A DNA stretch of 64,000 bases from NCBI RefSeq assembly GCF_012985465.1, contig NZ_JAAQWN010000002.1, positions 434,001 to 498,000 on the forward strand, written 5' to 3'. Shown here one piece after another: positions 39,777 to 53,041 of the stretch. Each line of letters begins with the position of its first letter. Position 1 is the stretch's first letter. The stretch comes from Pseudomonas sp. WS 5079. GTDB taxonomy: Bacteria; Pseudomonadota; Gammaproteobacteria; Pseudomonadales; Pseudomonadaceae. The notes under the pieces were generated by a model. That model ran no database searches, had not been told where the DNA came from, and saw only the letters and a program-made list of their open reading frames with translations. The translations under genes were made by a program, and so were the position numbers.

Positions 39777-41146
39777 TAATGTTTCTCCGTACTTGAGCCA
39801 CACAAGGCCGCGACGACGTTTTCCATCACCGCGCTGCGCGATCCCTTGATCAAAATAGTTGTGTGTTTGTCTTGTTCGGCCGCGCCCAGCGCCTGGATCA
39901 ACTCGGCCTGGCTCGCGAAATGCCGCGCGCCCAAACCGAAAGCGGCGACGGCATGGGCCATGTTCGGACCGACGGCGTAGAGGGCGTCGACTTTGCCACT
40001 GGCGTAGGCACCGACTTCACGGTGGGACTGTTCGGCCCATTCGCCCAGCTCGGCGATATCCCCCAGCACCAGCACCTTGCGACCGTCGAAGCCTTTGAGC
40101 AGGTCAATGGCAGCGCAGATCGAGGACTGGTTGGCGTTGTAAGTGTCGTCAATCACGCGCATGCCGTTGCTCGCCAGTTGCGCCACGGTACGGCCCTTGA
40201 CCGGTTGCACTGCGCCAAGGCCGGTGGCAATGCCGAACAGCGACACGCCCAGGGCGTAAGCAGCGGCGGCGGCGGCCAGGGCGTTGGCAACGTTATGGTT
40301 GCCCAGCAGGTTCAGTTGCACGTGTTCGTCACCTTGCGGGCTGTGCAGGGTGAAGGCCGGGCAGCCACGGGCGTCGAGCGTGATGTTCGATGCATGGAAA
40401 TCGGCTGCGGCGTTGTGCACGGCGAAGCTCAGGACCTTGCGCCCGGCGGCACGTACACGCCAGGTTTCGAAGGCCTTGTCATCGAGGTTCAATACGGCGA
40501 TGCCGGAAGCGTCCAGCCCCTCAAGGATTTCACCCTTGGCCTGGACGATCTTCTCGGGGCCGCCAAACTCGCCAACGTGGGCGGTACCGGCGTTGTTGAT
40601 AATCGCAACGTGTGGCCGGGTCATGGCCACGGTGTAGGCAATTTCGCCAATGCGCGACGCGCCCAGCTCGATCACGGCGGCGGTATGTTCCGGGGCCAGT
40701 TCCAGCAGGGTCAGCGGTGCGCCAAAATCATTGTTGAGGTTGCCACGGGTCGCCAGCACCGGCCCGCGCGTGCGCAGGATACCGGCGAGCAGTTCCTTGA
40801 CCGTGGTCTTGCCGCTGGAACCGGTGATCGCCGCCACCGGGTTGGTGAACGCTGCGCGGTTCAGTGCACCCAGCTGGCCAAGGGCCAGGCGGGTGTCGGC
40901 CACCAGCAACTGCGGCAGTGTCGAGTCAGTGACTTCACGCTGCACCAGGGCGCCGACCGCGCCTTTGGCGGCCACCTCATTCAAATAGTCATGCCCGTCG
41001 AAGCGCGGGCCGGCCAGGGCGACGAACAGTTGCCCCGGCTTGATGTTGCGACTGTCGATACTGACGCCGTCGAAGCTGCAATCACTCGACAACACACGGG
41101 CCGACAAAGCCTGGGTCAGTTCGCTGAACTGCATGGCCTTAAGCAT
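39776..41146 (-). CDS. murF: UDP-MurNAc-tripeptide--D-Ala-D-Ala ligase
   Basis: A 456-residue Mur ligase that adds D-Ala-D-Ala, the DdlB product. The ATP loop is [15 protein letters not shown] near 108. [11 protein letters not shown] and [10 protein letters not shown] are family motifs. The ATG at 41146 overlaps the murE end by 8 bases. Confidence 0.97.
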   Translation of the reverse strand: MLKAMQFSELTQALSARVLSSDCSFDGVSIDSRNIKPGQLFVALAGPRFDGHDYLNEVAAKGAVGALVQREVTDSTLPQLLVADTRLALGQLGALNRAAFTNPVAAITGSSGKTTVKELLAGILRTRGPVLATRGNLNNDFGAPLTLLELAPEHTAAVIELGASRIGEIAYTVAMTRPHVAIINNAGTAHVGEFGGPEKIVQAKGEILEGLDASGIAVLNLDDKAFETWRVRAAGRKVLSFAVHNAAADFHASNITLDARGCPAFTLHSPQGDEHVQLNLLGNHNVANALAAAAAAYALGVSLFGIATGLGAVQPVKGRTVAQLASNGMRVIDDTYNANQSSICAAIDLLKGFDGRKVLVLGDIAELGEWAEQSHREVGAYASGKVDALYAVGPNMAHAVAAFGLGARHFASQAELIQALGAAEQDKHTTILIKGSRSAVMENVVAALCGSSTEKH

Positions 41147-42601
41147 GGGCCACCTCCCATGCGGTCAAGGCGCGATCGGCCTCGACCAGATCGGAGAAGG
41201 CATGGCGCTCGCCGTTGATTTCCTGGTAGTCCTCATGGCCTTTACCGGCCAGGACTACCACGTCGTCGGCGCTGGCGCTGGCAATCAACTGGGCAATGGC
41301 GTCGGCGCGGCCGGCAACAAAAGTCACTTGGGAGGCGTCTTTGAAGCCTGCGCGGATATCGTCGAAAATCTGGCTCGGCGCTTCGCTGCGCGGGTTGTCA
41401 TCGGTGACCAGCACGCCGTCGGCCAGGCGCTCGACGATCTCGGCCATCAGCGGGCGTTTGCCGCGATCGCGGTCGCCGCCGCAGCCGAACAGGCACAACA
41501 ACTTGCCCCTGGCATGAGGACGCAAGGCTTCGAGGACTTTTTCCAGGGCATCCGGGGTGTGGGCGTAATCGACCACCACCAGCGGTTGCGTCCCGCCACC
41601 CAGGCGCTGCATGCGCCCGGCCGGGCCTTCGAGCTTGGGCAATACGCGCAGGATTTCATCCAGGGCATAATCCAGGCCCAGCAAGGCGCCGATGGCTGCG
41701 AGCACGTTGCTCAGGTTGAAGCGACCGAGCAAGGTGCTGCGCAGATGGTGTTCGCCCTGGGGCGTAACCAGCGTTGCGAGTACGCCTTCATCGTTGAACT
41801 GGGCTTCGCGGCAATACAGGTAGGCGCTGGAATCTTCCAGGCTGTAGCTGATCAGGCGCGCTTCGCTTTTTTCGGCGGCCAGTTGGCGACCGAATGCATC
41901 ATCGAGGTTCACGACGCGGCACTTCAGATCGGTCCAGCCGAACAGCTTGGCCTTGGCGGCGGCGTACGCCTCCATGCTGCCGTGGTAGTCCAGGTGGTCG
42001 CGGGACAGGTTGGTCATCACCGCCACGTCGAACGCCAGCGCAGTCACCCGGCCCTGGTCCAGGCCGTGGGACGACACTTCCATGGCGACGGCCTTGGCCC
42101 CGGCCTTTTTCAGGTCGGCCAGGGTCGCCTGCACGGCGATCGGGTTCGGCGTGGTATGCAGGCCGCTTTGCAGCGCGCCGTAGAAACCGGTGCCCAGGGT
42201 GCCGACGATGCCGCAGTGCTGGCCTAGCAGGTCCAGCGCCTGGGCCACCAGTTGGGTGACGCTGGTCTTGCCGTTGGTGCCGGTGACGCCGACCAGGTTG
42301 AGTTGACGGCTCGGGTCGCCATAAAAACGCCCGGCGATATCCGACAACTGCGCCGCCAGGCCTTTGACCGGAATCAACGGCACATCGGTAATCGGCAATA
42401 CGGTGGCGCCTTCTACTTCATAGGCCACGGCCGCCGCGCCGCGCTGCAAGGCGTCGGCGATATGCGCACGGCCATCGAACTTGCCGCCCGGCACAGCCAG
42501 GAACAGGTCGCCGGCGCGTACGTTACGGCTGTCCAGGCTCAGTTCACGAATCAATAGGTCGCGACCAGCGTGGGCGAAAATCTTGTTCAGGCTAAGAGAC
42601 A

Positions 42602-42602
<1 letters not shown>
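41139..42602 (-). CDS. murE: UDP-MurNAc-dipeptide--meso-diaminopimelate ligase
   Basis: A 487-residue Mur ligase. The ATP loop is GVTGTNGKTSVTQL near 110. The DNPR motif (TDDNPRSEAP, near 402) marks specificity for meso-diaminopimelate over lysine, as expected in a Gram-negative. DYAHTPDALEK is also conserved. It overlaps ftsI by one base. Confidence 0.97.
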
Positions 42603-44633
<2,031 letters not shown>

Positions 44634-44637
<4 letters not shown>

Positions 44638-45581
44638 CGCAGCTTCTCCGCAACGCGCATGACGGCGCTGCGAGCACGTGGGTTGGCCTTGAGTTCGGCT
44701 TCGGAGGCGAACTGCGCTTTGCCATGGATTTTGATTTTCGGCACAAAGGCTTCGAAACGTACCGGCAGGTTGCGCGGCAGGTTATCGGTCTCGCCCTTGA
44801 CCAGGCGACGCATGAACAATTTGACGATGCGGTCTTCCAGGGAGTGGAAGCTGATCACCACCAGGCGACCGCCCACTTCCAGGGATTCCAGGGCAGCCTC
44901 GAGGCCGGCCTCAAGGTCACCCAATTCGTTGTTGACGTGAATGCGCAGGCCCTGGAACGCACGGGTTGCCGGGTTCTTGCCCTTTTCCCACGCCGGGTTG
45001 GCGACTTTCAGCACTTCGGCCAGGTCGGCAGTGCGTTCGAACGGCTGGATTTCCCGGCGCTCGACCACGGCACGCGCCATGCGGCCGGCGAATCGCTCTT
45101 CGCCGTATTCCTTGAACACACGGGTGATTTCTTCGTGAGGTGCGGTGGCGATGAACTGCGCGGCGCTGATGCCACGGCTCGGGTCCATGCGCATGTCCAG
45201 CGGGCCATCATTCATGAAACTGAAGCCGCGCTCAGGGTCGTCCAACTGCGGCGACGACACGCCCAGGTCCAGCAAGACCCCGGCCACCTTGCCCGCCATG
45301 CCCCGCTCGGCGACTTCAGCGCCCAGCTCGGCAAAGCTGCGCTGCACAACGACAAAGCGGCCGTCTTCGGCCGCTAGCGCTTGCCCGGTGGCAATCGCCT
45401 GGGGATCCTTGTCGAACCCGAGGAGCTTGCCCTGCGGGCCGAGCTGGCTGAGGATCAACCGACTGTGCCCGCCGCGCCCGAACGTGCCATCCAGATAGCA
45501 GCCATCAGGGCGCACGGCGAGAGCCTCGACGGCTTCGTCAAGCAGCACGGTGATGTGGTTAAAGCCGCTATCAATAGTCAC
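44634..45581 (-). CDS. rsmH: 16S rRNA (cytosine-1402-N4)-methyltransferase
   Basis: A 315-residue SAM-dependent enzyme starting with GTG (GTGA overlap with the mraZ stop). [13 protein letters not shown] opens the protein. The SAM motif is [16 protein letters not shown] near 34, and [20 protein letters not shown] and [11 protein letters not shown] are family signatures. It modifies C1402 of 16S rRNA, whose ribose is methylated by RsmI encoded nearby. Confidence 0.97.
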
Positions 45582-46033
45582 AGGATCAAATCACGCAGTT
45601 CATCAGGCATGGCGCCCGGTTGTTGAATAGCAGCCAGGTCAGCTGCAGACACAGCATCCCAGGCATCTTCGTCCCACAATTGGAACTTGTTCAGTTGGCC
45701 TACCAGCATCGCGCGCTTATCGAGCTTGGCGTATTCGCGCAGACGCGGTGGAACCAGGAAACGACCACTGCCATCGAGTTCGAGATCGACGGCATTACCA
45801 ATCAGCAAACGTTGCAGGCGACGGTTTTCTTCACGCAACGAAGGCAGAGCGCGCAACTTGGTTTCAATCAACTCCCACTCATCGAGGGGGTAAACACACA
45901 AACAGGGATCAACGGCATCAATCGTGATGATTAATTGCCCGGAACTTCGCGAAATGAGCTCGTCACGATACCGGCTCGGCATGGCGAGACGGCCTTTTGC
46001 ATCGAGACTTATAGCGTTAGCTCCGCGAAACAC
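45578..46033 (-). CDS. mraZ: Transcriptional regulator MraZ
   Basis: A 151-residue protein with two AbrB-like half-domains ([20 protein letters not shown] and [20 protein letters not shown]), each holding the DxxGR signature. It forms a ring that binds direct repeats and represses the dcw operon in E. coli. It starts with GTG at 46033, with GGAG 10 bases upstream. Three direct-repeat boxes lie just before the gene. Confidence 0.95.
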   Translation of the reverse strand: MFRGANAISLDAKGRLAMPSRYRDELISRSSGQLIITIDAVDPCLCVYPLDEWELIETKLRALPSLREENRRLQRLLIGNAVDLELDGSGRFLVPPRLREYAKLDKRAMLVGQLNKFQLWDEDAWDAVSAADLAAIQQPGAMPDELRDLIL

Positions 46034-46075
46034 AGATGCGTTTCTCCAAATTTTAGCGTTTTACGTTCAAAAAAC

Positions 46076-46101
46076 CCACTTTGTGCCACTTTCCGCCACT
46101 T
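46076..46101 (-). promoter_or_regulatory. MraZ operator: three direct repeats
   Basis: On the minus strand AAGTGG occurs three times at exact 10-base intervals (plus-strand CCACTT at 46076, 46086 and 46096). This matches the (TGGGN)-N5 repeat layout bound by MraZ elsewhere. The boxes lie at the start of the predicted transcript, between the -10 and the mraZ start. Confidence 0.75.
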
Positions 46102-46107
46102 GCGCAC

Positions 46108-46137
46108 ACTATAGGAATGCGCCCACCACACCGTCAA
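46108..46137 (-). promoter_or_regulatory. Sigma-70 promoter of the dcw cluster (Pmra)
   Basis: On the minus strand TTGACG (46132-46137), 18 bases, then TATAGT (46108-46113). Both boxes are near consensus. It would start transcription near 46100, inside the MraZ boxes, so bound MraZ would block it. Confidence 0.7.
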
Positions 46138-46389
46138 GGCGCGGATTAAAGGAAAAGCCTTACAGAACGGAGATTTAGGAGCGCAAAAGGAGGAGAAACG
46201 AGAGTTCGGCGATGTTTTTGACTCAACAACCCCAAATAGCTCAAAGAGCTAGAGCTTGAACTTAAAGTAATTTATTAAGAGTAAGATTTTTTCGGTATTA
46301 CGAAGACGCATCTGCCAATGATTTGGCAGGGAGGGATTCTTGCGTTACTACCTGGTTTCTGCCCGAGACTCGTGCAGAAGGAAAAAAGG
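46138..46389. other. AT-rich gap between dcw promoter and rnpB
   Basis: About 250 bases with no gene. It contains the post-rnpB sequence, including a CTGCCAA/TTTGGCAG hairpin near 46311-46330 and a TTCTGC/GCAGAA inverted repeat near 46356-46379. An AT-rich stretch is at 46262-46300. No open frame with a ribosome site was seen. Confidence 0.5.
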
Positions 46390-46742
46390 TGGAGAGTCGA
46401 TCTATAAGCCGGGTTCTGTCTTGAACAGTCATTCGTCTACGATGGCCATCACTGGACATCTTTAGCAACCTACCCGGTTCCAGCGCGGGCCACGCCTTGG
46501 AACCCTATTTGGTCTTGCTCCAAGTGGGGTTTACCTAGCCACGAACTGTTGCCAGTCGCGCGGTGCGCTCTTACCGCACCTTTTCACCCTTACCGGCACC
46601 GAAGTGCTTAGGCGGTTATTTTCTGTGGCACTTTCCGTAGGCTCACGCCCCCCAGGCATTACCTGGCACTTCGCCCTATGGAGCCCGGACTTTCCTCCCC
46701 CCCCTAATTTTCATAGAGGGCAGCGACTGTCCAATCGACTCT
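46390..46742 (-). ncRNA. rnpB: RNase P RNA (type A)
   Basis: Read on the minus strand, the RNA opens AGAGTCGATTGGACAGTCGC and contains the universal GAGGAAAGTCCGGGC (P4 5' strand). It closes with AGACAGAACCCGGCTTAT and GATCGACTCTCCACC, the 3' strand pairing with the 5' end. Length is about 353 nt, normal for the bacterial A type. It is followed by a T-run. It is the catalytic RNA that trims tRNA 5' leaders. Its position between mraZ and rsmI is the usual one in Pseudomonas. Confidence 0.95.
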
Positions 46743-46751
46743 CCGCCGCGA

Positions 46752-46780
46752 AGGTTAACGGCACGAGCGCCTTAGAACAA
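46752..46780 (-). promoter_or_regulatory. Likely promoter of rnpB
   Basis: On the minus strand TTGTTC (46775-46780), 17 bases, then TAACCT (46752-46757), 9 bases before the RNA 5' end. The boxes are moderate matches but their position is right. Confidence 0.45.
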
Positions 46781-46837
46781 GTATTAAAAGACAGCATTGC
46801 CATCATGTTCCGACGTCGTGCACGTTAAACCCAGGAA

Positions 46838-47710
46838 CTATTCGCTCTTTTGTTTATCAAGTGCGGCCTGATACAACACGTTCTTGCGCACGCCGGTGAT
46901 TTCTGCGGCCAGGGCTGCGGCACGCTTGAGCGGCATTTCCTTGAGCAACAGGTCCAGCACGCGCATGGCCTCGCTACCCACGGCATCTTCACTTTCCGGC
47001 GCCGTCCAGCCCGCAACCAGCACCACGCACTCGCCACGCTGCTGATTGCTGTCGCCCTCGACAAACCCACGCAGCTCTTCCAGCGGCAGGCCCTTGAGGG
47101 TTTCAAAGGTCTTGGTCAGCTCCCGCGCCAGCAAGGCCAGGCGTTCGCCACCGAAGACCAGTTCCATGTCTTGCAGGCACTCAAGGATACGGTGCGGCGC
47201 TTCATAGAAGATCAGGGTGCGCGGCTCTTCCTTTAACAACTCCAGGCGCGCCCGGCGCCCTACGGCCTTGGCCGGCAGGAAACCTTCGAAGATAAAACGA
47301 TCCGACGGCAAGCCCGCCGCCGAAAGGGCTGCAATCAACGCGCACGCCCCGGGAACCGGGACTACATTGATACCTGCGGCCCGCGCCTGGCGGACCAGGT
47401 GATAACCAGGATCGGAGATCAGCGGGGTACCGGCATCGGAGATCAACGCCACGTCATCGCCCGCGAGCAGGCGGGTAATAAAGCGGCTGCCTTCGTCACG
47501 TTCGTTGTGCTCATGGCAGGCCGCCAGGGGCGTGGCGATACCGAAGTGCTGCATCAGGCGCAGCGAGTGCCGGGTGTCTTCGGCCGCAATCAACTTGGCT
47601 TCACGCAACACTTTCAGCGCCCGCGCACTGATGTCGTCCAGGTTGCCAATGGGCGTCGCCACCACAAAAAGCGAGCCAGCAGTGGAATTCAAAGGACCTG
47701 GAGCAGTCAA
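46838..47710 (-). CDS. rsmI: 16S rRNA (cytidine-1402-2'-O)-methyltransferase
   Basis: A 290-residue tetrapyrrole-methylase-fold enzyme. Motifs are VVATPIGNLDDIS near the N-terminus, AAEDTRHS, and the SAM site SDAGTPLISDPGYHLV near 90. It methylates the ribose of C1402. The start is uncertain. The TTG at 47710 has GAGGTG 6 bases upstream and is preferred; an upstream TTG at 47734 and a GTG at 47719 are alternatives. It is divergent from lpoA. Confidence 0.92.
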   Translation of the reverse strand: MTAPGPLNSTAGSLFVVATPIGNLDDISARALKVLREAKLIAAEDTRHSLRLMQHFGIATPLAACHEHNERDEGSRFITRLLAGDDVALISDAGTPLISDPGYHLVRQARAAGINVVPVPGACALIAALSAAGLPSDRFIFEGFLPAKAVGRRARLELLKEEPRTLIFYEAPHRILECLQDMELVFGGERLALLARELTKTFETLKGLPLEELRGFVEGDSNQQRGECVVLVAGWTAPESEDAVGSEAMRVLDLLLKEMPLKRAAALAAEITGVRKNVLYQAALDKQKSE

Positions 47711-47929
47711 AGCGCACACCTCGATGATTGGCAAAAGCCATATTGTAGCGCGTAGACGTCAAGAAAATGCGCCGACGGGGTCGCGTCCAGACGGTCTGTT
47801 TGCGGCGGTTACTGACGCCCTGCAACATTTAAACGATCTAAATAGACGGTTTCACGCCAGTAACATCGCGCCCCGGCCAGTGCTTGGGTACAATTCCACG
47901 CTAATTTGATCGGTATCAGGAACACTTAC

Positions 47930-49740
47930 ATGATCGCTTGCCTGCGGCTGTTCTCTGCCCTTTGCCTGGCTGCCCTGTTGGCGGCTTGCGCAAGCTCGCC
48001 CTCGTCAAGCCTTGGCGAACTCCCACGGACCCCGGATGCCACCATCGAGCAACTGCTCGAACAGGCGACCTCGGCCAAGACCCCGGAAAAAGCTGCACTG
48101 CTGCGCCTGAGCGCGGCAGACATGGCCTTCCACCAGAACAATCCAGGACGCTCCGCGCAGATCCTCGCGCAAGTGCCACTGGACAGCCTCAAGCCTGCCG
48201 CCCAGGTTTTTGCCAGCACCCTGTCGGCAGAACTGGCCATGACCCGCAACCAGCCCAAGGCTGCGTTGACGGCGTTGAGCCATCCGAGCCTGCAAAGCCT
48301 CAAGGAGTTGCCGCCGGAGCAGCAGGTCCGCACCGGCACCGTGCATGCCCGCGCCTATGAAGCCGACGGCCAGACCCTGGCTGCCGCCCGCGAACGCGTG
48401 GCCATGGCCCCGTTGCTCACGGGCGATGCCGCCACCAGCAACCATGAAGCCATCTGGAGCCTGATTGCCGCCGTGCCTGGCGAGCAGTTGCAGGCCAGCG
48501 GCAACCCGGTCCTCGACGGCTGGATCAGCCTGGCCCAGGCCGTGAAGAACGCCGGCACCCTGGAGCAGCAGCAAGCCGCCATCGACACCTGGCGTGCGCA
48601 GAACCCTGCGCACCCGGCGGCAGTGCAACTGCCGATGCCGCTGACCCGGCTCAAGGAACTGGCCAGCCAGCCATTGAACAAGATCGCCCTGCTGTTGCCG
48701 CAACAAGGCCCGCTGGCCAGCGTGGCCAAGGCCCTGCGTGAAGGCTTCATGGCCGCGCACTACCAGGCGCAACAGGCCGGGCAGAAGCCGCCGGTCATCG
48801 AGTTCTATGACAGCTCGCGCGTCAGCTCCATCGATGAGTTCTACAAAAAGGCCCAGGCTGACGGCGTGCAATTGGTCATCGGCCCGTTGGAGAAGCCGCT
48901 GGTCAAACAACTCAGCGCCCGCCCGCAACTGCCCATCACCACCCTGGCCCTGAACTACAGCGAAGGCGACCAAGCCCCCGCGCAACTGTTCCAGTTCGGC
49001 CTGGCTGCCGAGGACGAAGCCCGCGAAGTGTCGCGTCGCGCCCGCGCCGACGGCCTGCACCGCGCGGCGGCCATGGTGCCGAAAGGCGAATGGGGCGACC
49101 GCGTGCTCAAGGCCTTCCGCCAGGACTGGGAAGCCAATGGCGGCACCCTGATTGGGGTCGAACATGTCGACCAGCCTGTGGCCTTGGCCCAGCAAATCGC
49201 CGACCTGTTCAAGCTGCGCCAGAGCGAAGGTCGCGCCAAGAGCCTGCAAAGCACGGTTGGCGCGGATGTCGCGGCACAGCCATCGCGTCGCCAGGACATC
49301 GAGTTCATCTTCCTCGCCGTGACGCCGCAACAGGCCCAGCAGATCAAGCCAACGCTGAACTTCCAGTACGCAGGCGATGTGCCGGTGTATGCCACTTCCC
49401 ACGTGTTCAGTGCCAGCGGCGACAAGAACCAGTACAACGACATGAACGGCATCATGTTCTGTGAAACGCCGTGGCTGCTCAACACCACCGATCCACTGCG
49501 CAACCAGGTCACCGCCCAATGGCCACAAGCCAATGGCAGCCTGGGCCGCCTGTACGCCATGGGCGTGGATGCCTACCGCCTGGCGCCGCGCCTGGGTCAG
49601 CTCAAGGCACTGCCTGATACCCGTATCGATGGTCTTTCCGGCAACCTGGGCATGAGCCCGAGCCAGCGGATCGAACGCCAGATGCCTTGGGCCAAGTTTG
49701 TCAGTGGCCAGGTCGAACGCCTGCCCGATACCCCGCGCTG

Positions 49741-49741
<1 letters not shown>
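47930..49741 (+). CDS. lpoA: Penicillin-binding protein 1a activator lipoprotein LpoA
   Basis: A 603-residue outer-membrane lipoprotein from the ATG at 47930. The signal peptide ends LLAAC. An N-terminal helical TPR-like region (about 35-250) is followed by a C-terminal domain with a periplasmic-binding-protein fold (from KIALLLPQQGPLASV, about 258). It stimulates PBP1a from the outer membrane. It is the first gene of lpoA-yraN-gmhA-dolP, the same order as yraM-yraN-diaA-yraP in E. coli. Confidence 0.93.
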
Positions 49742-51388
<1,647 letters not shown>

Positions 51389-51404
51389 TGTAATCGCCAG
51401 CCAC

Positions 51405-51445
51405 AAAAAAGGGCGCCGTGCATTGACTGCACGGCGCCCTTTTTA
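51405..51445. terminator. Bidirectional intrinsic terminator
   Basis: GGGCGCCGTGCA-TTGAC-TGCACGGCGCCC is a 12-bp perfect stem flanked by A-run and T-run. It can end both the dolP transcript and the convergent OmpA-like gene. Confidence 0.9.
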
Positions 51446-51456
51446 TTGGCTGACGG

Positions 51457-52218
51457 TTACTGGTACTGCTGGTACGGATTGCCTTGGAACTGGTTGTTCT
51501 GCTGCTGTTGCTGCGCAGGCTGGCCATACTGCTGGCCGGGGATCGGGCCGAGGTTGACCTCCACGCGACGGTTCTGCGCACGACCGTTGACGTCGGCGTT
51601 GCTGGCAATCGGGTTATCCGGGCCGGCACCACGGGTGGTCAGGTTGGTCGGGCTGACACCTTGGGACGTCAGGTAATTGGCCACGCTTTGCGCACGACGC
51701 TGGGACAGGTCCATGTTCAGTTGGCGGCTGCCGGTGCTGTCGGTGTAGCCGACGATCTGGATGGTGTTCTGGTTGAACTGCTTGAGTGACCCAGCCAGGT
51801 TGTTCAGCGGGGTGTAGAAGCTGCTGGCGATAGCATCGGAGTTGGTCGCAAACGTGATGTTGCCCGGCATGATCAACTTGATCTGGTCACCCTGGCGCTG
51901 CACCTCGACGCCGGTGTTGGCCATGCTTTCACGCAGTTTCTTTTCCTGCTGGTCAGCGTAATAGCCATAACCCGCAGCGCCGATACCGGCTACCGCTGCG
52001 CCGATCAGCGCGCCTTTGCCACGGTTGTTATGGTCAATGGCGGCACCGGCCAACGCACCCGCCAGCGCGCCGAGGCCGCCGTATTTGGCGGTTTTGCTCA
52101 TGCCTTGCGAACCGTTGTCCGCCTGTCCCTGGCTGCCATCGTAAGGGTTAGGGGAAGCACAGCCCGACAATAGGGCTACCGCGGTAGCAACAACAAGCAG
52201 ACGACGCGAAGTGAACAT
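51457..52218 (-). CDS. OmpA family lipoprotein (YiaD-like)
   Basis: A 253-residue protein from the ATG at 52218 (GGAG 9 bases upstream). The lipoprotein signal ends ALLSGC. A Gly-rich region (GGLGALAGALAGAAIDHNNRGKGA, about 50-85) looks like a glycine-zipper segment. An OmpA C-terminal peptidoglycan-binding domain follows at about 115-222 (IVGYTDSTGSRQLNMDLSQRRA). The tail is Gln-rich. It anchors the outer membrane to peptidoglycan. Confidence 0.9.
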   Translation of the reverse strand: MFTSRRLLVVATAVALLSGCASPNPYDGSQGQADNGSQGMSKTAKYGGLGALAGALAGAAIDHNNRGKGALIGAAVAGIGAAGYGYYADQQEKKLRESMANTGVEVQRQGDQIKLIMPGNITFATNSDAIASSFYTPLNNLAGSLKQFNQNTIQIVGYTDSTGSRQLNMDLSQRRAQSVANYLTSQGVSPTNLTTRGAGPDNPIASNADVNGRAQNRRVEVNLGPIPGQQYGQPAQQQQQNNQFQGNPYQQYQ

Positions 52219-52384
52219 GAAGGAAGCTCCTACTTTTGCATTCTGTGATGCAGAGGACATTGGCAATGGACCTGTGCCGAGTTTGGAACGCGACAAACGG
52301 TAAAAATTCCGTACTCCGCCGCGCACCTGTGACAAAAGATAAACGCCGGCACGCTCACCTAAACCCTAGCAGAGCCTCACGCTG

Positions 52385-53029
52385 TCAGGCCCTGACAAAC
52401 GGATTTTCGCGCATTTCATCCCCCAGGCGCGTATCCGGGCCATGCCCGGTCACCACGGTCGCCCCTTCGTCCAGGGTATAAAGCCGCTGCTTGATCGACC
52501 GCACGATGGTCGCCTGGTCGCCGCCCCACAAATCCGTGCGCCCTACCCCGCGCCGGAACAAGGTATCGCCGGCGATCAGCAGCTTGGCATCGGCAAACCA
52601 GAAACTCATCGAGCCCGGCGTATGCCCAGGCGTGTGCAAGGCGACGCCGCGGCCACAGGCCAGCTCTTCATCATCGGCCAGCCAGCGATCCGGCGACGGC
52701 ACCGGGGTGTAGGGCACACCGAACATCTGGCACTGCATTTCGAGGTTATCCCACAGGAACTGATCCTCCTTGTGCAGGTGCAGCGTGGCGCCGGTCTTTT
52801 CTTTCAACTGGCCGGAGGCCAGGAAGTGATCCAGGTGCGCATGGGTGTGGATGATGCTCACCACCTTCAAGCCCAGTACGTCGAGGCGTGCCAGGATCAG
52901 CTCATGGTTGCCGCCCGGATCGACCACGATGGCCTTCTTGCTGATCGGGTCACCGATGATCGTGCAGTTGCACTGCAACGGGCCGACGGGGAAGGTTTCA
53001 CGGATCAGTCCAGGAGTTGTGATTTGCAT
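52385..53029 (-). CDS. Metallo-beta-lactamase-fold hydrolase (glyoxalase II-like, YcbL type)
   Basis: A 214-residue cytoplasmic protein. The metal motif HTHAHLDH is near 61. HTPGHTPGSMSF and the bridging Asp of AGDTLFRRGVGRTD complete the dinuclear site. It lacks the C-terminal glutathione-binding part of true glyoxalase II, like E. coli YcbL. It starts 12 bases after the OsmC-YcaO gene with its own AGGGA site, so the two form an operon. Confidence 0.87.
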   Translation of the reverse strand: MQITTPGLIRETFPVGPLQCNCTIIGDPISKKAIVVDPGGNHELILARLDVLGLKVVSIIHTHAHLDHFLASGQLKEKTGATLHLHKEDQFLWDNLEMQCQMFGVPYTPVPSPDRWLADDEELACGRGVALHTPGHTPGSMSFWFADAKLLIAGDTLFRRGVGRTDLWGGDQATIVRSIKQRLYTLDEGATVVTGHGPDTRLGDEMRENPFVRA

Positions 53030-53041
53030 AAGGAGTCCCTT

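Noticed and set aside
46311..46379. Hairpins beyond the rnpB 3' end as an intrinsic terminator
   Set aside because: Neither hairpin is followed by a T-run on the minus strand. The T-run nearest the RNA lies before them, so no firm terminator can be drawn.
46604..46828. 74-codon plus-strand frame
   Set aside because: It lies across rnpB on the opposite strand and has no family resemblance.
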